Assembly: GCF_019697375.1 (NCBI RefSeq)
Contig: NZ_JAHCDI010000004.1
Span: 4,637,324 to 4,701,323 of the forward strand
Length of the DNA: 64,000 nt
DNA from: Micromonospora tarapacensis
Lineage (GTDB): Bacteria > Actinomycetota > Actinomycetes > Mycobacteriales > Micromonosporaceae
Direction of reading: 5' to 3'
The notes below the pieces were generated by a model. The model was not told the origin of the DNA. It made no database searches and was given only the letters and a program-made list of their open reading frames with translations. Of the stretch, positions 6,828 to 15,162 are shown in pieces (the first letter of the stretch is position 1; each line of letters starts with the position of its first letter). Made by a program: the position numbers and the translations under genes.

Positions 6828-8321
6828 TCATCCGCCCCGGTTACCCGGTGCTGGCGCGGACTCCACCATCGCGGCGAGGAGCGTGGCCACCGGTACGGTG
6901 GCGAACCCGACCCGGTTGTCGCTGGCCCCGTACGGCAGCCACAGCTCACCGTCGTGGACGAGCGCGCCGCAGGAGTAGACGACGTTGGGGACGTAACCGT
7001 CCTGCTCGGCCTCGTCGGGCGCCAGGAGCGCACCGGGCAGCCGCGCGATCACCCGTTCCGGTCGGCGCAGGTCGAGCAGGAGCGCGCCGATGGCGTACCG
7101 GCGCATCGGGCCGACGCCGTGGGTGAGCACGAGCCAGCCGACGTCGGTCTCGATGGGGGATCCGCAGTTGCCGACCTGGATCAGTTCCCAGCTGTCCCGG
7201 GGGGCGTGCAGCGGCACCGGATCCTGCCACCGGTTCTCACCGTCCAGGCGGGTCAGGCCGATGGTCTCGCCGTCGGCGCGGCACAGGGCGAGGTGCCGGC
7301 CGCCGACGGTACGGGGGAACAGCGCGACGCCCTTGTTGCGGACCCCCGGCCCGCGCATCGGGGTGATCTCGAAGCGGCGCAGGTCGCTGCTGGCCAGGAC
7401 GCGGGTGGCGATGCTCCGGCCGTCGTAGGCGGTGTAGGTGGCCCGGTACACCGGCCCGGACTCGTCGGTGAACCGGACGAACCGGGGGTCCTCCATGCCG
7501 TTGCTCTCCGCCGGAACAGCCGGCCAGAGCACCCGTTGGTGCAGCGCGGTGTCGGCGGGGAAGGTCGTGGCGTAACTGGCGGCGTTGGTGCGGCGTACGT
7601 GTTCGAGGGTGTCCGGTCCGGTGCTGCGGGAGAGCAGGTCCGGTGGCAGATCGCCGAGAACGCGATCGAAGGTCGCCTCGTCGTACCGGTCGGGCAGGGC
7701 GTCCAGCACGGACGCGGTCACCTCGTTGTCGCAGTCCTCCTCGGCCAGACCGGCGACGAGCAGGTCCCGGCGGTGCCGTACGGCCGTCCGCTGCCCGACG
7801 ACCAGCGGGCCCGAGCGGTCGGCGACGGTGAGCCGGCGGCCGGGTCCGAGGACGGCGGTGGCGAACCCGATGGACGACAGGTGACCCTCACCGATCTGAC
7901 GCAGGCTGATCGCGACGCGCACCTGCCCGGCGTCCAGACCGCCCTGATCCGGGTGGACCACCATCGACGGGTTGCACAGGGCCGCCGCCTCGACCGCGTA
8001 CTCGTGACTGAAGTAGGCGCCGATCAGGAGCCGGGTGGTGGGGGAGAAGTCCCGGGCCCGCGCGATGCGGTGGCGGACGAGGTCGTAGTGGTGGTGGAAC
8101 GTGTCGTCGAGGTCGCGGTGTCGGGCACCGAAGCGGTCGAAGGTTTCCCGCAGCAGCCGGCCGGTCTCCTCGTCGTCGAGGTGCGCGACGCGGTCGATGA
8201 GCGCCCTCGCGCGGCTGCGCACCAGGGCGTCGTCCTCACCCGGGACGAAGAGCTTGACGACGACCCGGCGTGGATCCGGGGCGAGGGTGGTGCCGTGCCG
8301 GACGACCGGGGCGCCGGTCAC
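6828..8321 (-). CDS. Glycoside hydrolase family 130 enzyme
   Basis: A 497-residue soluble protein with the five-bladed propeller signatures of GH130. It has SNGMEDPRFVRF (the conserved E-D-P-R core), RATYTAYDGRSIATRV, RNKGVALFPR, a WELIQVGNCGSPIETDVGWLVL block and EAEQDGYVPNVVYSCGALVH. GH130 contains beta-mannoside phosphorylases and beta-1,2-mannosidases; this long form is common in clusters with glycosyltransferases, and its substrate is not certain. Start is GTG at 8321, overlapping the previous gene by 4 bases (GTGA), so it is the last gene of a minus-strand operon with two GT4 enzymes and a six-hairpin-type protein. No signal peptide, so it acts in the cytoplasm on an internal oligosaccharide. 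Confidence 0.9.
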   Translation of the reverse strand: MTGAPVVRHGTTLAPDPRRVVVKLFVPGEDDALVRSRARALIDRVAHLDDEETGRLLRETFDRFGARHRDLDDTFHHHYDLVRHRIARARDFSPTTRLLIGAYFSHEYAVEAAALCNPSMVVHPDQGGLDAGQVRVAISLRQIGEGHLSSIGFATAVLGPGRRLTVADRSGPLVVGQRTAVRHRRDLLVAGLAEEDCDNEVTASVLDALPDRYDEATFDRVLGDLPPDLLSRSTGPDTLEHVRRTNAASYATTFPADTALHQRVLWPAVPAESNGMEDPRFVRFTDESGPVYRATYTAYDGRSIATRVLASSDLRRFEITPMRGPGVRNKGVALFPRTVGGRHLALCRADGETIGLTRLDGENRWQDPVPLHAPRDSWELIQVGNCGSPIETDVGWLVLTHGVGPMRRYAIGALLLDLRRPERVIARLPGALLAPDEAEQDGYVPNVVYSCGALVHDGELWLPYGASDNRVGFATVPVATLLAAMVESAPAPGNRGG

Positions 8322-9369
8322 GACCACCGCCGGGCGTGCTGCAGGGTGGCGATGAGGGCGAGGGTGGACTCGGCGCCCTGGTTGAGGTTGGGGCCGTGTG
8401 GGGTCAACCCGTCGTAGCCGCCGCCGGTCGCCGGATCCCACATCGGCGTGCCCAGATCGTTGTCGCCGAGGAACCACCCGACCGCCTGGCGCACTCCGGC
8501 CCCCCAGCCGAGGTCACCGGTGACCGTGGCGGCGGTGGCGCAGGCGTCGGCGAAGGCGGCGACTTCGATCGGTTGCTGGTCGTGGCGCGGTCGTGCCACG
8601 CCGCGCTGCCACCCACCGGCGGGTACGACCGACAGATGCCCGTCGCGGAGCTGGACGTCGCGCAGCCAGGCCAGCATCCGCAGGCCGTCGTCGAGGAGTG
8701 GACCGCCCTGGCGCAGTTGGCTGGCGGCGATGACGACCTCCGCGAGGGCCGCGCTGGCGTAGGTGAGCCGCTGCTGCGGCCAGGGCCACCGCGGGTCGGT
8801 TCCGCAAGCACCGACTGCGGTGGCCGCATCCGACAGCAACGCCGCCGCGGCGGCGTGGGCCGGGTGGCGGCGCAGCACCTCGACGGCACCGAGCCCGGCG
8901 AAGGCCATCGCGTGCGGCGCCGGGGAGCGCCGGTTGGCGCCCCGACTGAAGGCGACGAGCGCCTCCTCACGGATCCAGGCGGCGGGACTGCGGGCAGCGG
9001 CGGTGCCCAGCCCCACAGCGCCCGGCCCCACCAGTCACCGAGCCCGGGCGCGTCGGTCCACCGCCGGTCGTGACCGAGCCGGTTGCGGAAGGCGCCGCCG
9101 CCGTCCTGCGCGTGGGTCAGAAAGGCGAGGTAGCACTCGGCGAGCCGGAGCACCTCCTCGGTCGGCTCCGGCTCGCGGCTGGTGACGACCAGGCCGCGAG
9201 CGACGTCGTCGGTGCAGTAGCCGTGCTCACGGCGAACGATGGCGTGCCGGGCGTGCTCGAACAGGCCGGTGTCGTCGCTCAACCGGCTCAGGTGCGCGAA
9301 GCCCGGACCGGGCACGGTGGGCCGGGCTTCGCTGTCCGGCGTGCCGGGGCGGCTGGCGGTCGCGGTCAC
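8318..9369 (-). pseudogene. Six-hairpin (alpha/alpha toroid) glycosidase-like protein, frameshifted
   Basis: Start GTG at 9369 overlaps the preceding glycosyltransferase (GTGA). The first frame reads HLSRLSDDTGLFEHARHAIV and GYCTDDVARGLVV, up to WWGRALWG. Similarity then continues in another frame with LGTAAARSPAAWIREEALVA through to LNQGAESTLALIATLQHARR. The switch falls at a run of four C at 9011-9014 (GGGG on the coding strand). One more G would give WGLGTAAA and a single protein of about 350 residues. The repeated hairpin pattern and the closing NQGAEST-type motif fit the toroid proteins encoded between GT4 and GH130 genes in actinobacteria. As written, only about 120 residues are made in frame. 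Sequencing error and true mutation are both possible. Confidence 0.85.
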
Positions 9370-10502
9370 GCCGACGCCGCGCTGACCGCGGGAAGGCGGG
9401 CGGCGACGAGCCGTTCGGCGAGCGTGCCGTAGCGGGCCGCCACCGCCGGCCAGCGTAGGTCCGCGGCCAGCGGCCGGACACGGCCGGCCAGCCGGGCGGT
9501 CAGGCCCGGTTCGGTCAGGATCCGCCGGATCGCGGCGGCCAGCGCCGCCGGATCCTGATGAGGTACGACCAGACCGGGGCCGCCGGTGAGCAGCTCGACG
9601 GCGTGCGGGAAGGCTGTCGCCACGACGGGTGTCCCGGCCGCCACCGCCTCGATGAGCACCCCGGAGGTGACCTGTTCGCGGGAGTCGTAGGGCAGGACGA
9701 CCACGTCGGCGGAGCGGATCAGCCGGCCGAGGGTGGTCTGGTCGTGGTAGACGTCCTGGTAGTCCACGGCGTGGGCGACGCCCAGCTGCGCACCGAGCCG
9801 GTGCAGCCCGGACCGGTACACCTCCCCCTGATGCTCGACCACCTTCGGATGGGTCCGGCCCGCGACGGTGTAGGTGGGTGTCGGGTCCAGGTCCTGCAAC
9901 CGCGCCAGGGCCCGCAACGACCACTCGACGCCCTTGCCGGGGCCAAGCAGTCCCCAGGTCAGCAGGTGGGGCCGGGCGCGGCGGTCGGCGGGTAGGCGGA
10001 CATGTTCGGCGGCGCCGTGCGGGATGACCGTCACCTTGTCCGGACGTACGGTGTAGCCGACGAGCAGCCGGTCGCGGGCCGTGTCGGTCATCGTGACGAC
10101 CGCTCCGGCGGCGGTGACGATCTGTTCCAGCAGGGACCTCTGCCGGGCCGAGGGCCGGCGGAGCACGGTGTGCAGGACGACGATGCTCGGCACGGTGAGT
10201 CGGCGCAGCAGCGGCAGGACGTCCTCGCCGTCGGCGCCGGGGTAGATGCCGTACTCGTGCTGAACGACAGCCACCTCGAAGGCGTTAAGGGCCGTCGCGG
10301 CGTCCCGCCAGCCGGCCTGGGTGCGGGTCGACCAGGTGTGCACGACCCCGGGTCCGGCCCGCAGGTCGTCGCCACGGTCGGTGACCCGGACGATGCCGCC
10401 GCGCGCACCGTCGGCGGTCAGGTGGGCGGCGAGGGCGGAGTTGAAGGTGGCCAGTCCACACCGGGTCGGTGGGTGCGTGCTGAGGAATCCGTAGCTGGGC
10501 AT
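9366..10502 (-). CDS. Glycosyltransferase family 4 (GT-B fold)
   Basis: 378 residues. The N-terminal domain begins MPSYGFLSTHPPTRCGLATF, a sugar-acceptor-side motif of GT4 enzymes. The C-terminal nucleotide-sugar domain has HLLTWGLLGPGKGVEWSLRAL and the E-x7-E region SGVLIEAVAAGTPVVATAF. It transfers a sugar from a nucleotide donor to a growing glycan at the cytoplasmic face; donor and acceptor are unknown. Start ATG at 10502 is preferred to an upstream GTG frame because similarity begins there. The gene overlaps the six-hairpin-type gene by 4 bases and lies 120 bases after the other GT4, all on the minus strand, so the products probably act in one oligosaccharide pathway. Confidence 0.94.
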   Translation of the reverse strand: MPSYGFLSTHPPTRCGLATFNSALAAHLTADGARGGIVRVTDRGDDLRAGPGVVHTWSTRTQAGWRDAATALNAFEVAVVQHEYGIYPGADGEDVLPLLRRLTVPSIVVLHTVLRRPSARQRSLLEQIVTAAGAVVTMTDTARDRLLVGYTVRPDKVTVIPHGAAEHVRLPADRRARPHLLTWGLLGPGKGVEWSLRALARLQDLDPTPTYTVAGRTHPKVVEHQGEVYRSGLHRLGAQLGVAHAVDYQDVYHDQTTLGRLIRSADVVVLPYDSREQVTSGVLIEAVAAGTPVVATAFPHAVELLTGGPGLVVPHQDPAALAAAIRRILTEPGLTARLAGRVRPLAADLRWPAVAARYGTLAERLVAARLPAVSAASA

Positions 10503-10622
10503 GGGTGTCGGGCCTTCCGGTTGTCGGCGCCTCCGGAGTACGGGGACGAACCTCACGCGGTATCGGCGCACGCCGGCCAGCGTGTGTGGCCGGCGGAGCG
10601 GGTTCGCAGGCGGTGATCGGGT

Positions 10623-11636
10623 TCAGCGGTGCGATCGGCGGGTGAGGTGGTCGTAGACCGCCAGGTAGTCGGTGACCATCCGGTCCGCGCCGAAGCGCTG
10701 ACCGGCCCGGGACCGGCAGGCGGCCCGGTCCAGCCCGGCAGCCCCGGTGACGGCGTCGACGGCCTGCTCGACGGTCTGCACGAGGAACCCCGTCACCCCT
10801 TCGTCGACGACCTCCGGCATGGATCCTCGCGCGTACGCGACGACCGGCGTGCCGCAGGCCATCGACTCCACCACCGACAGTCCGAACGGCTCGTTGAAGG
10901 CGATCGGGTGCAGCAGGGCGGTGCTCCCGCCCAGCACCTCCGCACGCCGTCGAGGGCCGACCGATCCGAGGAAGACGACCTGGTCGCCGTCGATGTGCGG
11001 GGCCACCTGTTCGGCGAAGTACCGCTCGTCCTGCACGATGCCGCAGATGGTCAGCGGCCGGCCGGCGCGGCGGGCGATCTCGATGGCGGTGTGGGTGCCC
11101 TTGTCGGGATGGATCCGGCCGAAGGCGGCCAGCCCTGGACCAGCGTCGCGGGTGAACGGCAGCCCGGTGAGGTCGACGCCGTGGTGCACCGTGGCGACGT
11201 AGTCGAGCTCGGCGGTCCGGTCGGCGTCGGAGATCGACACATAGGACGAGCGGGCCCGGACGTACGCGGGGAGGATGCCCGGGCCGGAGAAGCCGTGCAC
11301 GGTGGTGAGCAGCGGTGCGCGGCAGTGCTCGGCGAGGGCGAGCGGCAGCCAGTCGAGGTGGTTGTGCACCAAGTCGAACTCCGACGAGCGGGCCATCGCG
11401 TGGGAGACGTGCATCGCCTCCCACACCCGGCCGTCCAGTTCCGGATCGTCGGCGTACCCCCGAGGGCACACGCCGTCGAGGGCGGCGGAGGTGACGGAGT
11501 CCAGCGTCGCGAAGAGGGTCACGTCCACGCCCCGGGTGACCAGCCCTTCGGCGAGCAGCCCGGTCACCTGCTCCCAGGGACCGTAGTGGTCTGGGGGTGT
11601 CCGCCAGGCGACCGGCCCGAGCAGGGCGACCCTCAC
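10623..11636 (-). CDS. Glycosyltransferase family 4 (GT-B fold)
   Basis: 337 residues beginning (GTG) RVALLGPVAWRTPPDHYGPWE, the glycine-rich N-terminal loop of GT4 enzymes. It continues with FDLVHNHLDWLPLALAEHC and PLLTTVHGFSG; the C-terminal domain carries AAFGRIHPDKGTHTAIEIA and the donor-binding E-x7-E motif NEPFGLSVVESMACGTPVVA. Its start overlaps the stop of the 57-residue upstream gene by 4 bases. Together with the second GT4 and GH130 downstream it forms a carbohydrate operon. Proteins with this N-terminal segment are often annotated as trehalose- or mannose-related GT4; the exact sugar cannot be assigned. Confidence 0.95.
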   Translation of the reverse strand: MRVALLGPVAWRTPPDHYGPWEQVTGLLAEGLVTRGVDVTLFATLDSVTSAALDGVCPRGYADDPELDGRVWEAMHVSHAMARSSEFDLVHNHLDWLPLALAEHCRAPLLTTVHGFSGPGILPAYVRARSSYVSISDADRTAELDYVATVHHGVDLTGLPFTRDAGPGLAAFGRIHPDKGTHTAIEIARRAGRPLTICGIVQDERYFAEQVAPHIDGDQVVFLGSVGPRRRAEVLGGSTALLHPIAFNEPFGLSVVESMACGTPVVAYARGSMPEVVDEGVTGFLVQTVEQAVDAVTGAAGLDRAACRSRAGQRFGADRMVTDYLAVYDHLTRRSHR

Positions 11637-11806
11637 GGGGACGGCGCGTCGGCGAGGTCGGCCGGATCGAGACGCAGGGTGGCGAGCAGCCCCACGTGCT
11701 TGGCGGGGTCCATCCGCTCCGGCAGTTCGCGCTCGACCCAGTCGGCCCTGGCCTGCTGCCCGCGGTCGCGCAGCGCCGCAACGATCCGGTACCTGGCGAT
11801 CTTCAT
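11633..11806 (-). CDS. Small conserved protein heading the GT4-GH130 operon (57 aa)
   Basis: A 57-residue protein. It starts MKIARYRIVAALRDRGQQAR, has the block WVERELPERMDPAKHVGLLA in the middle and ends in ADAPSP. The start ATG at 11806 is preceded by a G-rich ribosome site (GGGGGG, about 6 bases before). The stop overlaps the GTG of the downstream glycosyltransferase (GTGA), which strongly supports that it is real. It is mostly helical and charged, with no membrane segment. Function is unknown; position suggests a small partner or regulator of the carbohydrate operon. Its length falls below common gene-finding cut-offs. Confidence 0.75.
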   Translation of the reverse strand: MKIARYRIVAALRDRGQQARADWVERELPERMDPAKHVGLLATLRLDPADLADAPSP

Positions 11807-11971
11807 CGTCTACCCCCCTCTAGAAGCTGTTCGCGATGGTCATGCGTACCGGTGGCGGTCTGACCGGTGGCCAGGGCTCTGCGGCGGTGATCGGACGAGC
11901 GGCCATGACTTCCTTCTGGTGAACTCGTCGGCTCGGCGCGGGTGCCCGAGCGGTTTCCGGCCGGCGCCGGG

Positions 11972-12772
11972 TCAGCGGGGCATCCCGGTTCTCAGCTGGG
12001 CCAGCGAGCGCTTCAACAGCCGGGAGACGTGCATCTGGGACAGCCCGACCCGGACGGCGATCTCCGCCTGGGTCAGGTCACCGTAGAACCGCATGGTCAG
12101 GATCCGGCGTTCGCGTGCGGGAATCGCCGCGAGGAGCAGCCTGAGGGTTAGGTGCTCGTCCACGGTCGCGTATCCCGCATCGACGGCGCCCTTGAGCGCG
12201 TGGCGACCGATGCCGTCGGCCCCGGGTCGTGGCTCGTTCAGCGACGCCAGGCGATAGACACCGAGGGCGGCGACGGCGGCCAGGAGTTGGGCGACGGTCA
12301 CCTCCAGGTCGTCGGCGAGCTCTCGATCCGTCGGTTGGCGACCGCGTTGCTGCGCCAGCCTGCCCCGGGCCTCGGGCACCTGTGCACCCAGTTCCTGGGC
12401 CGCCCGCGGGATCCGGATCGCCCAGGCCTTGTCGCGGAAGTGCCTCCGGATGCCACCGAGGATGGTCGGGACGGCGTAGGAGACGAACGGCACGCCCCGA
12501 CTGCTGTCGTATCCGTCCACGGCCTTGATCAGGCCGAGCGCGCCGACCTGTGCCAGGTCGTCGTAGGACTCCCCGCGTCCGGTGTACCGGCGGGCCAGAC
12601 GACCCGCCATCGGCAGGTTCGCCTCGATGACCCGGTTACGCAGCCGTGCGCGGTCGGGATCACCGACGGTCAGGGCTGCGCGTTGACGCAACAGTTGTTC
12701 GCTGTTTCCCGTGACCAGGCTCAGCGTCGGAGGGGAGGAAGCGGCTGTGGGTGTCACGGTGGAGGTGACCAT
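11972..12772 (-). CDS. SigB/SigF-family stress sigma factor
   Basis: About 266 residues. Region 2 (residues about 45-120) has NLPMAGRLARRYTGRGESYD and DDLAQVGALGLIKAVDGYD, then FVSYAVPTILGGIRRHFRD. Region 3 is around PRAAQELGAQVPEARGRL. Region 4 carries ERRILTMRFYGDLTQAEIAV followed by the helix-turn-helix GLSQMHVSRLLKRSL. This is the SigB/SigF/SigG type used for general stress and development in actinobacteria. Start ATG 12772 is the first that leaves a short unstructured leader; an upstream start at 12871 is open. Two GAF-ANTAR genes follow upstream on the same strand. No anti-sigma or antagonist gene is adjacent, although STAS and HATPase genes occur at 45 kb. Confidence 0.93.
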   Translation of the reverse strand: MVTSTVTPTAASSPPTLSLVTGNSEQLLRQRAALTVGDPDRARLRNRVIEANLPMAGRLARRYTGRGESYDDLAQVGALGLIKAVDGYDSSRGVPFVSYAVPTILGGIRRHFRDKAWAIRIPRAAQELGAQVPEARGRLAQQRGRQPTDRELADDLEVTVAQLLAAVAALGVYRLASLNEPRPGADGIGRHALKGAVDAGYATVDEHLTLRLLLAAIPARERRILTMRFYGDLTQAEIAVRVGLSQMHVSRLLKRSLAQLRTGMPR

Positions 12773-12913
12773 TGTTGCAACGCCCCTAACGGGCTGGTGG
12801 CGGCGAGACTGGCGGCCACCGGGGACCCGGGCGACACCGTCACCGTACGCCTTCATCTCCCCGACCGACACCCGGACGGGCTCTGGGGGCGAACTCGGCT
12901 GTCTATCCGGTCG

Positions 12914-13645
12914 TCAGCCCGGCCGCTTGGCGACTGGCGCCGGCGCGAACTGCTCGGAGCCGTCGACGATCGCCTGGGACAACTCGGACAGCCGCCGGTT
13001 GCGACCGCGAGCGCTGTCGCGCAGCAACGCGAAGGCCTGGCCCATGTCCACCTGGAGGCGTTCGGCGAGGATTCCCTTGGCTTGTTCGATCAGGACACGG
13101 CTGTTCAGGGCAGTCTGCAGCTGTTCGGTGAGCATGTCGCGTCGGTGGATGGCGCGCTGTTGCAGCAGTCCGATGGTGGCCACGCCGGCGAGTGCTTGAC
13201 CGATGCGGAGCTTGCCCTCGTCAAGGGCTCCCGGCCGGACCTCGAAGAGGTTCAGTGCGCCGATGATCTCGGAGCGCAGGCGCATGGGCAGGGCGTGCAC
13301 CGCGGCGAAGCCGACCTCGGCCGCCGCGGCGGTGAACCTCGGCCATCGGGCAGTGGTCAGGTTCAGGTCGGCGACCGACACCGGTTGGCCCGTGCGGAAG
13401 CAGTCGAGGCAGGGCCCCTCGTCGGTCTGAAGCTGGAACAGCTCCAGCAGCCGGGTGCGTTCGGAGGAGGCGGCGACCACCTGCAGCGTGTCCCGCTGGT
13501 CGTTCAGGAGCAGCCCGGCCGCCGACACACCCAGCAGATCGACACACCTCTCGGTCAGCACGTGCAGGAACTCGATCACGTCGAAGTCGTCGACGAGAGT
13601 GTCGGCCATCTCCACGAAAACGTCGGCCAGCTGGGTCTCGGCCAT
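12914..13645 (-). CDS. GAF and ANTAR domain transcription antiterminator
   Basis: 243 residues. A GAF domain (about 25-160) includes LLGVSAAGLLLNDQRDTLQV and TDEGPCLDCFRTGQPVSVAD. A C-terminal ANTAR RNA-binding domain (about 170-230) reads QTALNSRVLIEQAKGILAER and the bundle residues AFALLRDSARGRNRRLSELS. Such proteins bind paired hairpins in nascent RNA and prevent termination, with the GAF domain as sensor. Start ATG at 13645 with GAGGTGA upstream is preferred over one 10 codons earlier. It precedes the sigma factor gene and follows a second GAF-ANTAR gene on the same strand, so the three probably form a stress-response unit. The ligand is unknown. Confidence 0.93.
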   Translation of the reverse strand: MAETQLADVFVEMADTLVDDFDVIEFLHVLTERCVDLLGVSAAGLLLNDQRDTLQVVAASSERTRLLELFQLQTDEGPCLDCFRTGQPVSVADLNLTTARWPRFTAAAAEVGFAAVHALPMRLRSEIIGALNLFEVRPGALDEGKLRIGQALAGVATIGLLQQRAIHRRDMLTEQLQTALNSRVLIEQAKGILAERLQVDMGQAFALLRDSARGRNRRLSELSQAIVDGSEQFAPAPVAKRPG

Positions 13646-13728
13646 CTCAGTCACCTCGTCAATCAGTGGTCCCACCGGTCACCCGACGGGCTGGTCCGTG
13701 CGGCGCCGTCTTGGCGCCGATCCCCTGT

Positions 13729-14457
13729 TCACCCATTCCGGTCACCACGTGTCCGGGCCGGGCCGAGACGCAGGCGCCGGGCGACGACGTCAGTCGCCAC
13801 GTCCCGCAGCCGCCGGTCCTGGAAGTACGCGTAGGCGCGCAACCGGACGAGCGCCACCGCCGCGGGCACTCCCAACTGGACCATGATCATGCCGGTCGCC
13901 TGGTGCACCTCGGGGTGGTGCAGGCCGGTCCCCTCGGGCCCCTGATCGTCCCCGTCCATCCCGTGGCGCGTCCCGCCGTCCAGCAGCACCGCGCATGCCG
14001 TATCCGCCAGGACCAGCACGTCGGCCAGTTCCTCCGCCGCCAGGTCGTCGGTGCGGGCCCGGTAGAGGTCCAGGACACCGAGGCTGATCCCGCCCACCCG
14101 TAGTGGCAACGCGAACACCGCACAGACCCCGGCGAGCACCGCGGCCGGCGCGAACATCGGCCAGCGGTGCCGGCACTCCGGCACAGTCAGATCGGCGACC
14201 AGGACAGGTCCACCGGTGGTTGCGTCCACGCACGGCCCCTCACCTAGGGTGAGGGTCAGGTCTTCCAGCTCCAAGGCGGTCCGGTCCGTGGCGTACACCA
14301 GCTCGCGCGGCGTGGCGTCGAGGATGACCGCGACGGCGGCGGAGTCGACGCCCGAGACCGAGACTGCCGCCGCGCAGACATGATCGACCGTGATCGCGTT
14401 GCCTCGGGCGGCATCGCGCAGAACGGCCCACAGACGCAGCCGGCGATCGGAGGTCAT
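13729..14457 (-). CDS. GAF and ANTAR domain regulator
   Basis: 242 residues, related in plan to its neighbour. The GAF domain spans about 20-155, with SVSGVDSAAVAVILDATPRE, LGEGPCVDATTGGPVLVADL and the FALPLRVGGISLGVLDLYR strand-rich core. The ANTAR region (about 170-235) has HPEVHQATGMIMVQLGVPAA and ALVRLRAYAYFQDRRLRDVA. It should be a cytosolic sensor coupled to RNA-binding antitermination. Start is uncertain: ATG at 14457 or 14484; neither has a strong ribosome site. It lies divergent from a LapA-type membrane protein at 14596, so the 138 bases between hold promoters for both. Confidence 0.87.
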   Translation of the reverse strand: MTSDRRLRLWAVLRDAARGNAITVDHVCAAAVSVSGVDSAAVAVILDATPRELVYATDRTALELEDLTLTLGEGPCVDATTGGPVLVADLTVPECRHRWPMFAPAAVLAGVCAVFALPLRVGGISLGVLDLYRARTDDLAAEELADVLVLADTACAVLLDGGTRHGMDGDDQGPEGTGLHHPEVHQATGMIMVQLGVPAAVALVRLRAYAYFQDRRLRDVATDVVARRLRLGPARTRGDRNG

Positions 14458-14595
14458 CGGATCGCCGCGCTCCGGGTTGCCCATTCGCACTGCTGACTCC
14501 GACCCGGATCGTTCGAAGCGGACGTTACGGCACGGCGCTGAGGTCCGGGGCGACGGCCAAACCATACCGCGCATGGCGCCGCCGCGCGGCCGGCG

Positions 14596-14940
14596 GTGAA
14601 GCGGTCGCGGGCCGGAGGCCTGTGGGTCGCTGCCGTGGTGTTCGCGGTCGTACTCCTGCTGCTGCTCGTCTTCGTACTGCAGAACGGGCAACGCGCCGAG
14701 GTGTCGTTCCTCGGCGCGCACGGCACCTTGCCGATGGGGGTGGCACTGCTGCTGGCCGCGGTTTCCGGGGTCCTGCTCGTCGCCCTCCCCGGCACCGCCC
14801 GGATCGTGCAACTCAGAATGCTGGGCCGCCGTCGCGTCACGCAGGACGCCAGCGCGCCCGAGCATCGTGCGACCACCCGGCCGGCGACCGGCGTCTCCCG
14901 CGTCCCACTGCCGCCCCGCCCAGCGAGTCAGGACGGTTGA
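14596..14940 (+). CDS. LapA-type (DUF1049) small membrane protein
   Basis: 114 residues with two predicted membrane helices: about 10-29 (WVAAVVFAVVLLLLLVFVL) and about 47-66 (GVALLLAAVSGVLLVALPG). Between them is QNGQRAEVSFLGAHGTLPMG, where the N-G-Q segment and the aromatic/hydrophobic strand match the LapA domain. The C-terminal tail is basic then proline-rich and cytoplasmic. In proteobacteria LapA proteins take part in envelope assembly; in actinobacteria the role is unknown. Start is GTG at 14596. It is divergent from the GAF-ANTAR gene and has no operon partner. Confidence 0.82.
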   Translation: MKRSRAGGLWVAAVVFAVVLLLLLVFVLQNGQRAEVSFLGAHGTLPMGVALLLAAVSGVLLVALPGTARIVQLRMLGRRRVTQDASAPEHRATTRPATGVSRVPLPPRPASQDG

Positions 14941-15162
14941 GCCCGGTCCGTCACCACGCCAGTCACCACGATCTCCCGCATCGGCCGTCTCCGCACCCCG
15001 GCTCGTCCTCGCGTCTTGTCGCATCCGGTGATGAGGGGCCCGCGGCCGTCGATCTCGCGGAGCCGTTCCGCAACCCGACGAACGGCGATGGCCGTCACCC
15101 ACGCGAGACCGTCGACCTGATCGGGCGAAGGTCTGCCCCTGTCCCGGTCGGGACCGCGCTGC
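14941..15162. other. Stretch without a supported gene
   Basis: A minus-strand frame of up to 89 codons crosses this stretch, but it overlaps the end of the LapA-type gene, has no ribosome site and no recognisable motif. I see no tRNA, repeat or strong hairpin. Confidence 0.4.
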
